A DNA stretch of 60,257 nt. Source: JARRRL01 sp037380725 (GTDB lineage Bacteria > Pseudomonadota > Gammaproteobacteria > Pseudomonadales > JANQJO01). Made by a program: the position numbers and the translations under genes. Where the stretch lies: the NCBI GenBank assembly GCA_037380725.1, contig JARRRL010000023.1:1-60257 (forward strand). The letters are read 5' to 3'. How positions within the stretch are numbered: the stretch's first letter is position 1; each line of letters opens with the position of its first letter. Below, piece after piece: positions 7,118 through 15,657 of the stretch. The notes below the pieces were generated by a model. It was not told the DNA's origin and ran no database searches. It saw nothing but the letters and a program-made list of their open reading frames with translations.

Positions 7118-8620
7118 ATGAATCGTTCACCACGAAATCGTTCAGCCGCGATACGCAGTCGTTTAGCCAGCTCGTTGGATTTACTGCATGCGCTAAAACG
7201 CTCACAGGATAGCGCCACAGCAACGGTCGCCAATCGCGCCTACGAAACCGAAAGGACTGACGAAACCTTACCGCCACAATCCCCCCCTTTTCTGGCCGAT
7301 CTTCCGCCGGTCGGTGCCGAGTATATCCCGCAACAGCATGCAACGAAAACGCTGAAAACCATCATTGACGAAAACTATTACGCGACCAATTTCGAGGAAG
7401 CCATCAAGATCGTTAGCGCTCAAAAAATTCCGGAGCTGGATCGCATCAAAACGCTAAACCAATTTTACTACTACGTCGACGCGCTGGTCACCTGGATACC
7501 CGAAATACGTGTTTGGAAATGGGATGGTGAAACACTGCACGAACGCACGGTGTACCTACGCATTACGCAATTTTATTACTACTTCAACCAGCCCCAACTG
7601 GAAGCCCTGCAAAGCCCCATTGCGCCAATAGAAGAAGACAGGCTATCGCCTCTCTCCAACTGGCTCCGAGCGTTTGCAGTTGAATGGGGCAATTTTTTGG
7701 ACACCCCAGCTTCAAAGCAATACTTGGAAAGTTTTAAATACGCACCCGAATACGCCTGGCAGGATTACGAAAAAGAGCCTCAGGACTACGAAACCTTCAA
7801 CGCCTATTTTGCCCGACAGTTCAAAGATATCGATGTGCAACGCCCCGTCGCCAGCGAGAACGATGACCGCGTGGTGGTGTTCCCGGCGGAATCCACGTTT
7901 GTGGGCCAATGGCCAGTGAGCACACCCGTTGGCGAACCACTGCCCGCCGCACCGTCTATTGTGGTCAAAAACATCGAATGGTCTATTGCCGAATTATTAA
8001 AAGACTCTGAATACGCCGCAGACTTTGAAGGCGGTATTTTTTGTCACAGTTTCCTCAACACCTACGATTACCACCGTCAACACACACCCGTCGCCGGAAA
8101 AGTATTGGAGGCTAAATTCATACCGGGTCAAGTTTACCTGCAGGTCGATTTGCAAGAACAAGACGAATCAGATGAAAATGGCAACGTTGCGCGCGCCGTT
8201 ATTCCGCAACGCTACCTGAACGCTGAAGATCCCACTGGCTATCAATTCGTTCAATGCCGTGGCTTACTGGTCTTGGACTCCGCCATTGGTAAAGTGGCTG
8301 TTTTGCCCATGGGGATGGCGCAAGTGTCTTCCGTTGTTTTCGTTACGCCCAAAGATGAAGGCCACAAGCCCATCACACTCAGCCCAGCGGAAACCCGCGA
8401 GCTCAGTTATCACGAGCAGGTTGTCCGCGTAAATCAAAAAATTAACCAAGAATTAGTCGGAAAAACACTCAAAAAAGGAGAAATGTTCTCTTACTTTCAA
8501 TTCGGCGGCTCAGACTGTGTTGTTGTCTTTGAGCGCAAAGCCAACGTGAACGTAAGCGCCCAAGTCAACACCCACTACCCGATCCGTTCTCAATACGCAT
8601 TTGCGAATGTGAATCAGTAG
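7118..8620 (+). CDS. Phosphatidylserine decarboxylase-family protein
   Basis: The protein is 500 aa, much longer than the usual bacterial Psd of about 290 aa. The N-terminal 200 residues are an added domain of unknown role. The core follows: TFNAYFARQFKDIDVQRPV (near residue 225), VVVFPAEST, the FCHSFLNTYDYHRQHTPV block carrying the conserved histidines, and near the C-terminus FGGSD, which aligns with the LGST/GGSS self-cleavage site that creates the pyruvoyl cofactor. This layout is closer to the fungal-type or amino-acid-decarboxylating branch of the family than to housekeeping Psd, so the substrate may be phosphatidylserine or an aromatic or other amino acid. AAGGAGA precedes the ATG at correct spacing. 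No membrane helix is evident. It appears to be a single-gene unit behind a repeat-rich leader. Confidence 0.8.
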   Translation: MNRSPRNRSAAIRSRLASSLDLLHALKRSQDSATATVANRAYETERTDETLPPQSPPFLADLPPVGAEYIPQQHATKTLKTIIDENYYATNFEEAIKIVSAQKIPELDRIKTLNQFYYYVDALVTWIPEIRVWKWDGETLHERTVYLRITQFYYYFNQPQLEALQSPIAPIEEDRLSPLSNWLRAFAVEWGNFLDTPASKQYLESFKYAPEYAWQDYEKEPQDYETFNAYFARQFKDIDVQRPVASENDDRVVVFPAESTFVGQWPVSTPVGEPLPAAPSIVVKNIEWSIAELLKDSEYAADFEGGIFCHSFLNTYDYHRQHTPVAGKVLEAKFIPGQVYLQVDLQEQDESDENGNVARAVIPQRYLNAEDPTGYQFVQCRGLLVLDSAIGKVAVLPMGMAQVSSVVFVTPKDEGHKPITLSPAETRELSYHEQVVRVNQKINQELVGKTLKKGEMFSYFQFGGSDCVVVFERKANVNVSAQVNTHYPIRSQYAFANVNQ

Positions 8621-8681
8621 ATTACTATCAATATCGTTATCGATAACAGCGTCGATAAGGCATTCATTACGTTTATTTCAC

Positions 8682-8715
8682 AGGGCTCGTCCGTCGTTTC
8701 CACGCGTCGAGCCCT
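8682..8715 (+). terminator. Possible hairpin downstream of decarboxylase-family gene
   Basis: AGGGCTCG (8682-8689) pairs with CGAGCCCT (8708-8715) around an 18-base loop. It lies about 60 bases after the stop codon at 8620. There is no T-run, so termination is uncertain. Confidence 0.3.
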
Positions 8716-8996
8716 CACGAGTATTGCGTGCCAGGTTAAGCATGTTTTGCAAACAAAATTGAGCTTTACCATTACATTAAAATAGCCGACGCGCGAGACG
8801 CGCCGCGTAAGGCAAATAGCAACAAACCGCCACACGCTTCCCTGCTCCTTCCACCACACACCCCTACACGCTGCACCAATTCCCGCCTATACTCACAACA
8901 GAGTTTATGCTGTTCCCGCTGTCATTATGGGTCGTTATGAATCGCTCAAATCGCCATGGCAAACCACTCCCCTTACAATACGAGAGTAACGCACTG

Positions 8997-9341
8997 ATGA
9001 AAAACGTGTTCTGTGCACTGCTGTTCTTAAGTCTCCCCCTACACACCTTGTTGGCTGACACCATGACGGCCACCCCTAATCTCGCCAACAACCTGGAAAC
9101 ACAAAACCAACAACTCAATGCCTTGAAACATCAAGTGAAGACGAAAGAAGCGGCACTGAAAGACAGTGAAACAACGCTCCAAACCCAAAGCCATACTTTA
9201 AATTGCCTCTCGGATTTACTCGCCGCCTACAGTCACTGCAACAAGCAATTCAATCCCGTCGACGCGCAACAACAATTGCAAGGTTGCATGGTCGAAGCAC
9301 GCAAGCAAAACAGCGCATGCGCCAACGACTTACCCTCTTAG
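8997..9341 (+). CDS. Small secreted coiled-coil protein
   Basis: From the ATG at 8997 the product is 114 aa. Residues 1-20 are a clear signal peptide (MKNVFCALLFLSLPLHTLLA). The mature part is Gln/Leu/Lys-rich with heptad-like spacing (LETQNQQLNALKHQVKTKE), predicted as a short coiled coil, followed by a segment with four cysteines (LNCLSDLL, YSHCNKQF, GCMVEARK, SACAND) that could form two disulfides in the periplasm. No family is recognised. The frame is open upstream to 8907, but the signal peptide fixes the later start. It stands alone, convergent with the UbiB-like gene. Confidence 0.6.
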   Translation: MKNVFCALLFLSLPLHTLLADTMTATPNLANNLETQNQQLNALKHQVKTKEAALKDSETTLQTQSHTLNCLSDLLAAYSHCNKQFNPVDAQQQLQGCMVEARKQNSACANDLPS

Positions 9342-9387
9342 TATTGGCCACTCAAAGCGGCCTCCACACAGACGGACTTCCGTAAGC

Positions 9388-10668
9388 TTACAGCTGCTGC
9401 CCCACCAGCAAACTTTGACGAAAATGGTCAAAGTCGATATTACATTTGGAAAGGTAACCACTCACAGTGATGAGCACGCGCACAACCGCGACAAATGAGC
9501 CCGGCATTTCAACCCGCCCATTGCGCAAGGTGGCGAGTAAGGCATCCAGCACCTCACCAAAGTCCGCCGCATTCTCTGTTTTACGGATCACCTGTGACAA
9601 TTGATTCATAATGTCGCAGGTGATCCCCTTGAACCCCGCCGAAGCCAAGTGCTCGGAAAACGCCGGCGACTGATAACCAAACAGCATGGCCAACAAGGCG
9701 TTAAAGGCTTGACGCTGCGCCGTGGGTAACTCACCGATCGCGCCAAAATCCAGCAGTCCCAATCGTCCCTCTGGCATCACCAGCATATTGCCAGGATGCG
9801 GATCAGCGTGAAACAAACCATCCATCGCAATGTGTCGTATGTATATCCGCACCATGCGCTCCAGCACCGTACACAACATTTTATCGTCAGGGGTGCAGGC
9901 TTTCCGCGACAAAAAATGAGACAATGGTTCGCCCTCAAGCCACGTCATGACCAGTACCCGATCACCGCTCATTTCTGGGTACACGGACGGGATTACCACA
10001 TCGGACACGACGGTCTTTGCCGCAAAGCGCTGAATGTTTCGACGCTCTGCGGACAAATCAAATTCGTACTGTGTCATTTCAATAAATTGCTCGGTCACCG
10101 CCACCCAATCCAAACCACGGGCCAAACGGTTAAACCCTTTCGCCAACAGGCGCAACACGCGCGCGTCGTGATTAAATCCCGTCTGCACGCCTGGCAATAG
10201 CACCTTGACCGCCACCCTCTCGCCGCATTGTAAGCGCGCTTTATACACTTGCGCGATCGACGCCGTATGCCGGGGTACGACGTCAAAGCACGCAAACTGG
10301 CTCTCCCATCGATTCCCCCACTGCTCGGTTAACACCGGATAAATCTGTTCAAACGGCACCGAACGCACGTTGGTTTGCAAGTGCGACAATTCATGGATAA
10401 ATTCCGGGGGTAACAAATCCGGGCGGCAACTGAGAAACTGGCCCACTTTAACCCAGGTACCACCGTTCTCCTGCAACAGACTCGTCAAAGATTTGGCCCA
10501 CTCAGCATAATGCTTCGCCAAATCCTCATGACGCTTTTCAGCATATACCGCCTCGTGTCGCCAGTAATGGCGCACCATTTCTTTTTCAATATCCACCAAC
10601 CATTTCACCATGCGTCCATAACGGTTCATCGACGCACCCAGCCCCTCCAGCACTACCGCAGGGTTCAT
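9388..10668 (-). CDS. ABC1/UbiB/AarF-family atypical kinase
   Basis: The 426-aa product carries the UbiB-family signatures in order: WVKVGQFLSCRPDLLP (KxGQ motif, near residue 75), HTASIAQVYKA (alanine-rich nucleotide loop), VAVKVLLPGV with the conserved lysine, FHADPHPGN (catalytic loop) and LLDFGAIG (metal-binding DFG). The C-terminal transmembrane hairpin of ubiquinone UbiB is not obvious, and the protein is shorter than UbiB (about 540 aa), so it is more like the soluble AarF paralogues. Members act as ATPases or kinases in quinone or lipid metabolism. Its ATG overlaps the TGA of the upstream gor-like gene (ATGA), showing translational coupling. Confidence 0.85.
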   Translation of the reverse strand: MNPAVVLEGLGASMNRYGRMVKWLVDIEKEMVRHYWRHEAVYAEKRHEDLAKHYAEWAKSLTSLLQENGGTWVKVGQFLSCRPDLLPPEFIHELSHLQTNVRSVPFEQIYPVLTEQWGNRWESQFACFDVVPRHTASIAQVYKARLQCGERVAVKVLLPGVQTGFNHDARVLRLLAKGFNRLARGLDWVAVTEQFIEMTQYEFDLSAERRNIQRFAAKTVVSDVVIPSVYPEMSGDRVLVMTWLEGEPLSHFLSRKACTPDDKMLCTVLERMVRIYIRHIAMDGLFHADPHPGNMLVMPEGRLGLLDFGAIGELPTAQRQAFNALLAMLFGYQSPAFSEHLASAGFKGITCDIMNQLSQVIRKTENAADFGEVLDALLATLRNGRVEMPGSFVAVVRVLITVSGYLSKCNIDFDHFRQSLLVGQQL

Positions 10669-12059
10669 GTTTGCTCTCCAACGTGACTCCAGTCAACACG
10701 GCGCACGGGTACTCGCATGGTCACCAATTCCTCGGCCAAAGTCGGATGGATACCCACCGTACGGTGTAAATCCGCCAACGTGGCTCCCAGATTAATCGCC
10801 ACAGCAAAACCTTGCACTATTTCACCCGCGTCCGCCCCCAACACATGCAAACCAAGCACCCGCTGCGTTCGTTCACACACAATCAATTTACACAAACTTT
10901 GTTCATCACGACCACTGAGCGTGTTCTTCATGGGGCGGAAACGCGATACGTAAACCGCAATAGGCCCCCGTTCAGCCGCCGCCTGTTCCGTCAATCCGAC
11001 AGTCCCCAGATTTGGCTGGGAAAATACCGTAGTCGGAATCTGCATGTAATCCACCTCTGGCACGTCCGTCACGCCCTGTTCCCTCGCACCAAAGAGCAAC
11101 TGCGCCACGTACATCCCTTCCGCCAAAGCAACAGGCGTTAACGCCACTCGGTCGATCACATCACCGATCGCATAAATGTGCGGCACACTCGTCTGATACT
11201 GACGATTGACCGGAATCGCACCCTGATCGGTACACAGTACCCCCGCTGCCGACAGATTCAGCCCTGAGGTCAATGGACGCCGCCCCGTCGCGACCAACAC
11301 CACGTCAGCGGTTTGGCTTGCCATGCCTTCAAAGTCGATGATAAAGCCCGGAGCGACTGCGTGCACGGCTTGAGGATCATGTTTGGGCAATAAGCGTATG
11401 CCACGAGCCGCCATCTGTTGCGCCAACAGCTCGCGCACCTCATCATCAAAACCCCGTAAAATGTGTTCACCACGAAAAGCAAGCGATACCTCCACCCCTA
11501 AACCCGCCAGGATACCCGCCAGCTCCACACCAATGTACCCCGCTCCCACGACCATACAGCGCTCAGGCAGACGCGGTAAGTCAAAAAAGGCGTTGGACGT
11601 TAACACGTGCTCCCGCCCAGGAATATCTGGAACGTGCGGCCAAGATCCACTGGCGATCAACACGTGCTTTGTTTCAAGCACTTGATCGCCGACGCGCACC
11701 CGATGCGGTCCTTCAAACACCCCTTTTCCCCAAAAGCGGTCCACCTTATGCCGGTCCAGTAGGTTCTCATAAACGGCGTTTAAGCGTGTAATTTCTCGTG
11801 CGCGCTGTGTTTTCAGTGTTTCCCAATCAAAGGTGGGCGGCTGTGGAAACGACCAACCAAAGCCGGTAGCGTCTTCAAAACTATCCCTAAACTGCGCTGC
11901 GTACACATAAAGCTTTTTGGGCACACACCCCACATTGACGCATGTACCTCCATAATAGCGCTCTTCCACAATCGCCACGCGCGCACCATACTGCGCGGCC
12001 ATGCGGGCAAAGCGCACGCCTCCCGATCCAGCTCCAATGACCACAACATCGTATTGCAT
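10665..12059 (-). CDS. gor: Glutathione reductase (NADPH)
   Basis: The product is 464 aa and a class I pyridine nucleotide-disulfide oxidoreductase. It has the FAD motif VVIGAGSGGVRFAR at the N-terminus, the redox-active disulfide GGTCVNVGCVPKK, a second nucleotide motif VVGAGYIGVELAG, the FAD-contacting AIGDV block, and the C-terminal HPTLAEE with the catalytic His-Glu pair. The spacing and motif (CVNVGC) fit glutathione reductase, which reduces GSSG with NADPH in the cytoplasm. I chose the ATG at 12059 because AGAAGG is positioned just upstream; two GTG codons precede it in frame. Its stop overlaps the start of the UbiB-like gene. Confidence 0.9.
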   Translation of the reverse strand: MQYDVVVIGAGSGGVRFARMAAQYGARVAIVEERYYGGTCVNVGCVPKKLYVYAAQFRDSFEDATGFGWSFPQPPTFDWETLKTQRAREITRLNAVYENLLDRHKVDRFWGKGVFEGPHRVRVGDQVLETKHVLIASGSWPHVPDIPGREHVLTSNAFFDLPRLPERCMVVGAGYIGVELAGILAGLGVEVSLAFRGEHILRGFDDEVRELLAQQMAARGIRLLPKHDPQAVHAVAPGFIIDFEGMASQTADVVLVATGRRPLTSGLNLSAAGVLCTDQGAIPVNRQYQTSVPHIYAIGDVIDRVALTPVALAEGMYVAQLLFGAREQGVTDVPEVDYMQIPTTVFSQPNLGTVGLTEQAAAERGPIAVYVSRFRPMKNTLSGRDEQSLCKLIVCERTQRVLGLHVLGADAGEIVQGFAVAINLGATLADLHRTVGIHPTLAEELVTMRVPVRRVDWSHVGEQT

Positions 12060-12591
12060 CACCACCTTCTATACCCCCCCATCACTCCGCTATCCTCTAC
12101 CACCATTCGTCTCCCCTCCGCCACCATCCATCAATGCATTAGCGCTGTCAAACCAGACTATCTGTTGATTTTACATGTTTTTTTGATCAAAGTGATGCAC
12201 CAAAAATCGGTCCTTATGCATGCATTTCCCTTTACAGGGCATTACACTCTCTTACTTATTAATAGCTCAGTGAAATTGATTGCTGTGTAAATTTCGAGCA
12301 TATTGGAGGCATGACATTGATCGCGGCTTCACACCTTACTTAATATGAGCGCCGCGAACACAGAATACAGTGTCAGAAGTTGACGGCATATAAATCGGAC
12401 GTAAATGTCTATTAGGCGTGTTTTGTTAATGGCATAATTGATAGCAAAACAGCACTATAGGCAAACCAGGAAACGTTCGTTTAGCATCGCTACCAGACGC
12501 ACGCGCCGACAACATAAAATGGCATCACCATTACCCATCACGGGCTAAAATGGTTAATATTAGAATATTTATTCTTCGGAGTACATGTAGC
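12060..12591. other. Intergenic region, gor to lytic transglycosylase
   Basis: This AT-richer stretch of about 530 bases separates the divergent gor-like gene and the transglycosylase locus. I see no supported gene, RNA or strong hairpin. It presumably holds promoters for both sides. Confidence 0.5.
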
Positions 12592-13222
12592 ATGCTGGTT
12601 CAGCACGACAACGCAAATACTCAGAACACCAATCGTCATTTAAAACCAATTTGCGGATACCGTCTTAACAAGCGAGTCGGTCATCTCTTTTCGCGCCAAT
12701 CGCTCATCATCAGTGTTTTCTACGCCTTCTTCACGCTTTTCAGTCATTCTGCTCAGGCGGCTGAAATATACATCTACGAAAATCAGTATGGCGAAAAGCT
12801 ATTTGCGGATCGCCCCCTGCATAAAACCGGTTATCGACTGGTGCGACGCCAAGGCTCAAACGACGCCAGCACCGGATCCAGCACTCATCAAAGCCGTCAT
12901 TCACGCTGAATCCGCTTTTGACCCCAACGCCACATCTCGTGTTGGCGCCCAGGGGCTGATGCAGCTCATGCCCGCTACCGCGCGCAGCCACGGCGTCACC
13001 AATTCCTATAATCCGGAACAAAATATCATGGGTGGCAGTAAATATTTGCGTTACCTGATGGACAAATACGACGGTAACTTGTCCATGGTGCTTGCGGCTT
13101 ATAACGCGGGTGAAGGGCGCGTCAGACAATACAACGGCATTCCGCCCTTTAAAGAAACTCAAAATTACGTCAAAAAAGTGATCCGCCTGCACCAAAAATA
13201 CACCGAAGCGCACGACGCTTAA
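12592..13222 (+). pseudogene. Lytic transglycosylase, frameshifted (DUF4124 + SLT)
   Basis: The first frame gives a signal sequence (SLIISVFYAFFTLFSHSAQA) and a DUF4124-like domain (EIYIYENQYGEKLFADRP, TGYRLVRRQG) and stops at 12909. The catalytic part continues in the next frame (from about 12880 to 13222): PALIKAVIHAESAFDPNA with the catalytic Glu-Ser, GAQGLMQLMPATA, and VLAAYNAGEGRV, the SLT domain that cleaves peptidoglycan. In family members a linker of roughly 30-40 residues usually separates the two domains. Here YRLVRRQGSNDAS abuts PDPALIKAV, so most of the linker appears deleted with a change of frame near 12860-12885. The ATG at 12592 follows GGAG; the frame is open to 12550. It is either inactive or a sequencing error. 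Confidence 0.7.
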
Positions 13223-13335
13223 GCAACCTTCGTCGATTTTTTTAATTATCTTTATTTTCAATATATTATAGATGTCGCCTTGTCACTTTAAACCAACAAA
13301 TAGGCATTTCGGGAGGTTATTTCATTCACATTCCT

Positions 13336-13374
13336 AAGCGGCGCACTTTTCAGTGTCCGCTTGAGCTTTTTGTT
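13336..13374 (+). terminator. Candidate terminator after transglycosylase locus
   Basis: AAGCGG (13336-13341) and CAC pair with GTG and CCGCTT (ending 13362) through an internal loop, followed by GAGCTTTTTG on the plus strand. It overlaps the 3' end of the convergent membrane-protein gene and could serve both directions. Confidence 0.35.
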
Positions 13375-13835
13375 ATTTCTTTTTCTTTGGCCAAATTTTT
13401 GCAAGCGTCTTGATTGCTTGTGAACACTAATTTTTTATAAAGAAGCCATTGATAAGACACTTCATCGCATACAACATAACGTTCCTCTTCCAAATATGTG
13501 CCGGTCAGATAGTGCAATACGTGGGGCAGTATAAACATTAACGAGACCCCCATTAAAGCACTTCTAGTAATACCCCTTGTTATTTTACTTGTAAGACTTC
13601 GCCTTAATACACCTTCGTAAAATATCGCGAAGGTCAATGAAGCCAATCCAATACCGGCTCCAAGCATATATAGTGAACCCTTATCGAAGTACACTGCTAG
13701 CGCTTTTGAGGAAATTGAATCTACAATGTCGTATGCACTCCATGCAAACCAAACGAAACAGGCCACCGTCATTAAGAGGAAAAGAAAGAAACCACTGTAC
13801 CTGGCTAAAGCGGTAGGACTACTTTGCGTACTCAT
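13350..13835 (-). CDS. Small integral membrane protein
   Basis: From the ATG at 13835 the product is 161 aa with about four hydrophobic segments (FFLFLLMTVACFVWFAW, LYMLGAGIGLASLTFAIF, SALMGVSLMFILPHVLHYL) and a charged C-terminus containing two cysteines. I do not recognise a function. The frame is also open to a GTG at 13871 overlapping the sthA stop, so the gene may be translationally coupled to sthA. It is the last gene of the minus-strand block that begins with nqrA. Confidence 0.6.
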   Translation of the reverse strand: MSTQSSPTALARYSGFFLFLLMTVACFVWFAWSAYDIVDSISSKALAVYFDKGSLYMLGAGIGLASLTFAIFYEGVLRRSLTSKITRGITRSALMGVSLMFILPHVLHYLTGTYLEEERYVVCDEVSYQWLLYKKLVFTSNQDACKNLAKEKEITKSSSGH

Positions 13836-13867
13836 ATTAGTAAGCCCTGGGCCTATTTGATAAAAAA

Positions 13868-15259
13868 TCACAAAGTACGATAATAACCGTTCAAGGCCGC
13901 CACCCGATACGCTTCCGCCATGGTGGGATAATTAAACGTCGTGTGGGTAAAGTAACGCAGCGAGTTCGCTTCCCCTTTTTGACTCATGATGGCTTGACCA
14001 ATATGAACAATCTCCGCCGCTTGATAACCGAAACAATGAATACCCAAAATCTCATACGTTTCACGATGAAACAAAATTTTCAGCATCCCCACCGTTTCAT
14101 TGCTCAATTGAGCGCGCGCTAAGGTTTTAAAATGGGCTTTGCCAATCTCATAGGGAATTTTTTCTCGAGTCAGTTCCTCTTCCGTTCTGCCTAATGAACT
14201 GATTTCCGGTAAGGTATAAATGCCAACCGGGACATTCGAGACGTAAAATTTATCCTCTGGGTGAGCAATGGCAGCCCCCACCGAGCGGCCTTGATCATAG
14301 GCCGCACTGGCCAAAGCCGGCCACCCCACCACATCACCCGCTGCGTAAATATGCGGCACGTTGGTTTGGTAATCCTGATTAACCTGAAGCTGCCCACGAT
14401 TATTGGCTTCCAAGCCAGCCAATTCCAAACTTAAAGTATCGGTGTTGCCCACTCGACCATTGCACCACAACATCGCGTCGGCTTTAATGCGTTTGCCCGA
14501 CTTCAGGTACAGCGTTATCTTGTTGTCATCGCCCTCGACCTGCTCGTACACTTCACCGTGTCGAATCACAACGCCCACTTCCCGCAGGTGATAACTCAGC
14601 GCTTCAGAAATTTCTTGATCCAAAAAATCCATCAGGTGTGCGCGCGTATCAATCAGCTCAACCCGCATGCCCAAACCACAAAATATGCACGCGTACTCAC
14701 AGCCAATCACACCCGCACCATAAATAATAATTTTTTTAGGATCGAAATCCAGCGACAAAATGGAATCACTGTCAAACAAACGTGGCAAATTAAAATCAAC
14801 ATTGGGGGGGTGATAAGGTCGCGATCCCGTACAAATCACGATGTTATTGGCTTTAAGCGTTTCCGTGACACCTTCACCTTGACACACTTCAAGGGTGTGC
14901 GGGTCCACAAAGCGCGCCTGGCCAAAATAGAGTTTTACCCGATTTTTCGCATAAAAAGACGTGCGCAAATCAACTTGCTTCTGAATCACAGCCTCAGCAC
15001 GCTTCAGAACGCGCGCAAAAGAAAAGTTACGCGGTTCGCCGATGTCTCGGAACATGTTGTCCGTATTAAAACGGATAATTTGCTGTACAGCATGACGCAG
15101 GGCCTTAGAAGGAATCGTCCCCCAGTGCGTACAGTTCCCCCCTACCGAACCCTGATCATCGACAACCGCTACCCGCAAGCCCTGTTTTGACGCTCGCATG
15201 GCGCACCCTTCACCAGAGGGGCCAGCACCGATAATCACTACATCGTACTGCGTGGGCAT
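13868..15259 (-). CDS. sthA: Soluble pyridine nucleotide transhydrogenase
   Basis: The 463-aa flavoprotein matches SthA/UdhA in length and motifs. It has the FAD motif VVIIGAGPSGEGCAM, then GGNCTHWGTIPSKALRH, where the redox-active cysteine pair of other disulfide reductases is replaced by C-T-H-W-G-T, the diagnostic feature of SthA. The NAD(P) motif IIIYGAGVIGCEYA and the AAGDVVGWPALASAAYDQGR block follow. It moves reducing equivalents between NADPH and NAD+ in the cytoplasm. It lies downstream of nqrM, apbE and the nqr genes on the same strand, a setting that links NADH supply to the sodium pump (inference). The ATG is preceded by a GAAGGACG ribosome binding site. Confidence 0.92.
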   Translation of the reverse strand: MPTQYDVVIIGAGPSGEGCAMRASKQGLRVAVVDDQGSVGGNCTHWGTIPSKALRHAVQQIIRFNTDNMFRDIGEPRNFSFARVLKRAEAVIQKQVDLRTSFYAKNRVKLYFGQARFVDPHTLEVCQGEGVTETLKANNIVICTGSRPYHPPNVDFNLPRLFDSDSILSLDFDPKKIIIYGAGVIGCEYACIFCGLGMRVELIDTRAHLMDFLDQEISEALSYHLREVGVVIRHGEVYEQVEGDDNKITLYLKSGKRIKADAMLWCNGRVGNTDTLSLELAGLEANNRGQLQVNQDYQTNVPHIYAAGDVVGWPALASAAYDQGRSVGAAIAHPEDKFYVSNVPVGIYTLPEISSLGRTEEELTREKIPYEIGKAHFKTLARAQLSNETVGMLKILFHRETYEILGIHCFGYQAAEIVHIGQAIMSQKGEANSLRYFTHTTFNYPTMAEAYRVAALNGYYRTL

Positions 15260-15363
15260 AATTCACGTCCTTCACTCACTCATTTTCTCACCCAAGCACC
15301 AGCGACCTCACCATACCGGTCTCGCACCGCTGCTCACATTAGCTCCAACAATTCGCCCGCCAC

Positions 15364-15603
15364 CTAGAGCGGATGGGCTAATTGACTGGCACGCGCCCGT
15401 TTCGCTTTTGCGTCATCGTTATCATCATCGCCATCGCAAGACCCCGTCGTCCGGCCACAGATTTTACACTCGCCGTTCAAGCCAATCGCATTTAAACCGC
15501 CACAAGAACCTTTTAACGGTTTCCGACCACACAGAACACCAACCGCCATGGCCGCAATCACAAACAACATCACAAACAGTGTAATACCAAAGATCACCAT
15601 CAT
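15364..15603 (-). CDS. nqrM: NqrM, Na+-NQR assembly factor (DUF539)
   Basis: The product is 79 aa from the ATG at 15603, preceded by AGAGGTG. An N-terminal membrane helix (MMVIFGITLFVMLFVIAAMAVGV) leads into GRKPLKGSCGGLNAIG and CKICGR, the conserved cysteine motifs of the family. NqrM is needed for NQR maturation, with its cysteines proposed to deliver iron to the NqrD/NqrE site. The C-terminus is an acidic DDDNDD stretch and a basic tail. It follows apbE, the usual order in marine gammaproteobacteria. Confidence 0.92.
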   Translation of the reverse strand: MMVIFGITLFVMLFVIAAMAVGVLCGRKPLKGSCGGLNAIGLNGECKICGRTTGSCDGDDDNDDAKAKRARASQLAHPL

Positions 15604-15657
15604 CGTCGTCACACCTCTTCGTCTTAACACTTATTGGAAGTTGAATCGGACTTACAC

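Noticed and set aside
14558..15190. Plus-strand 210-codon frame inside sthA
   Set aside because: sthA on the minus strand is unmistakable; this is a shadow.
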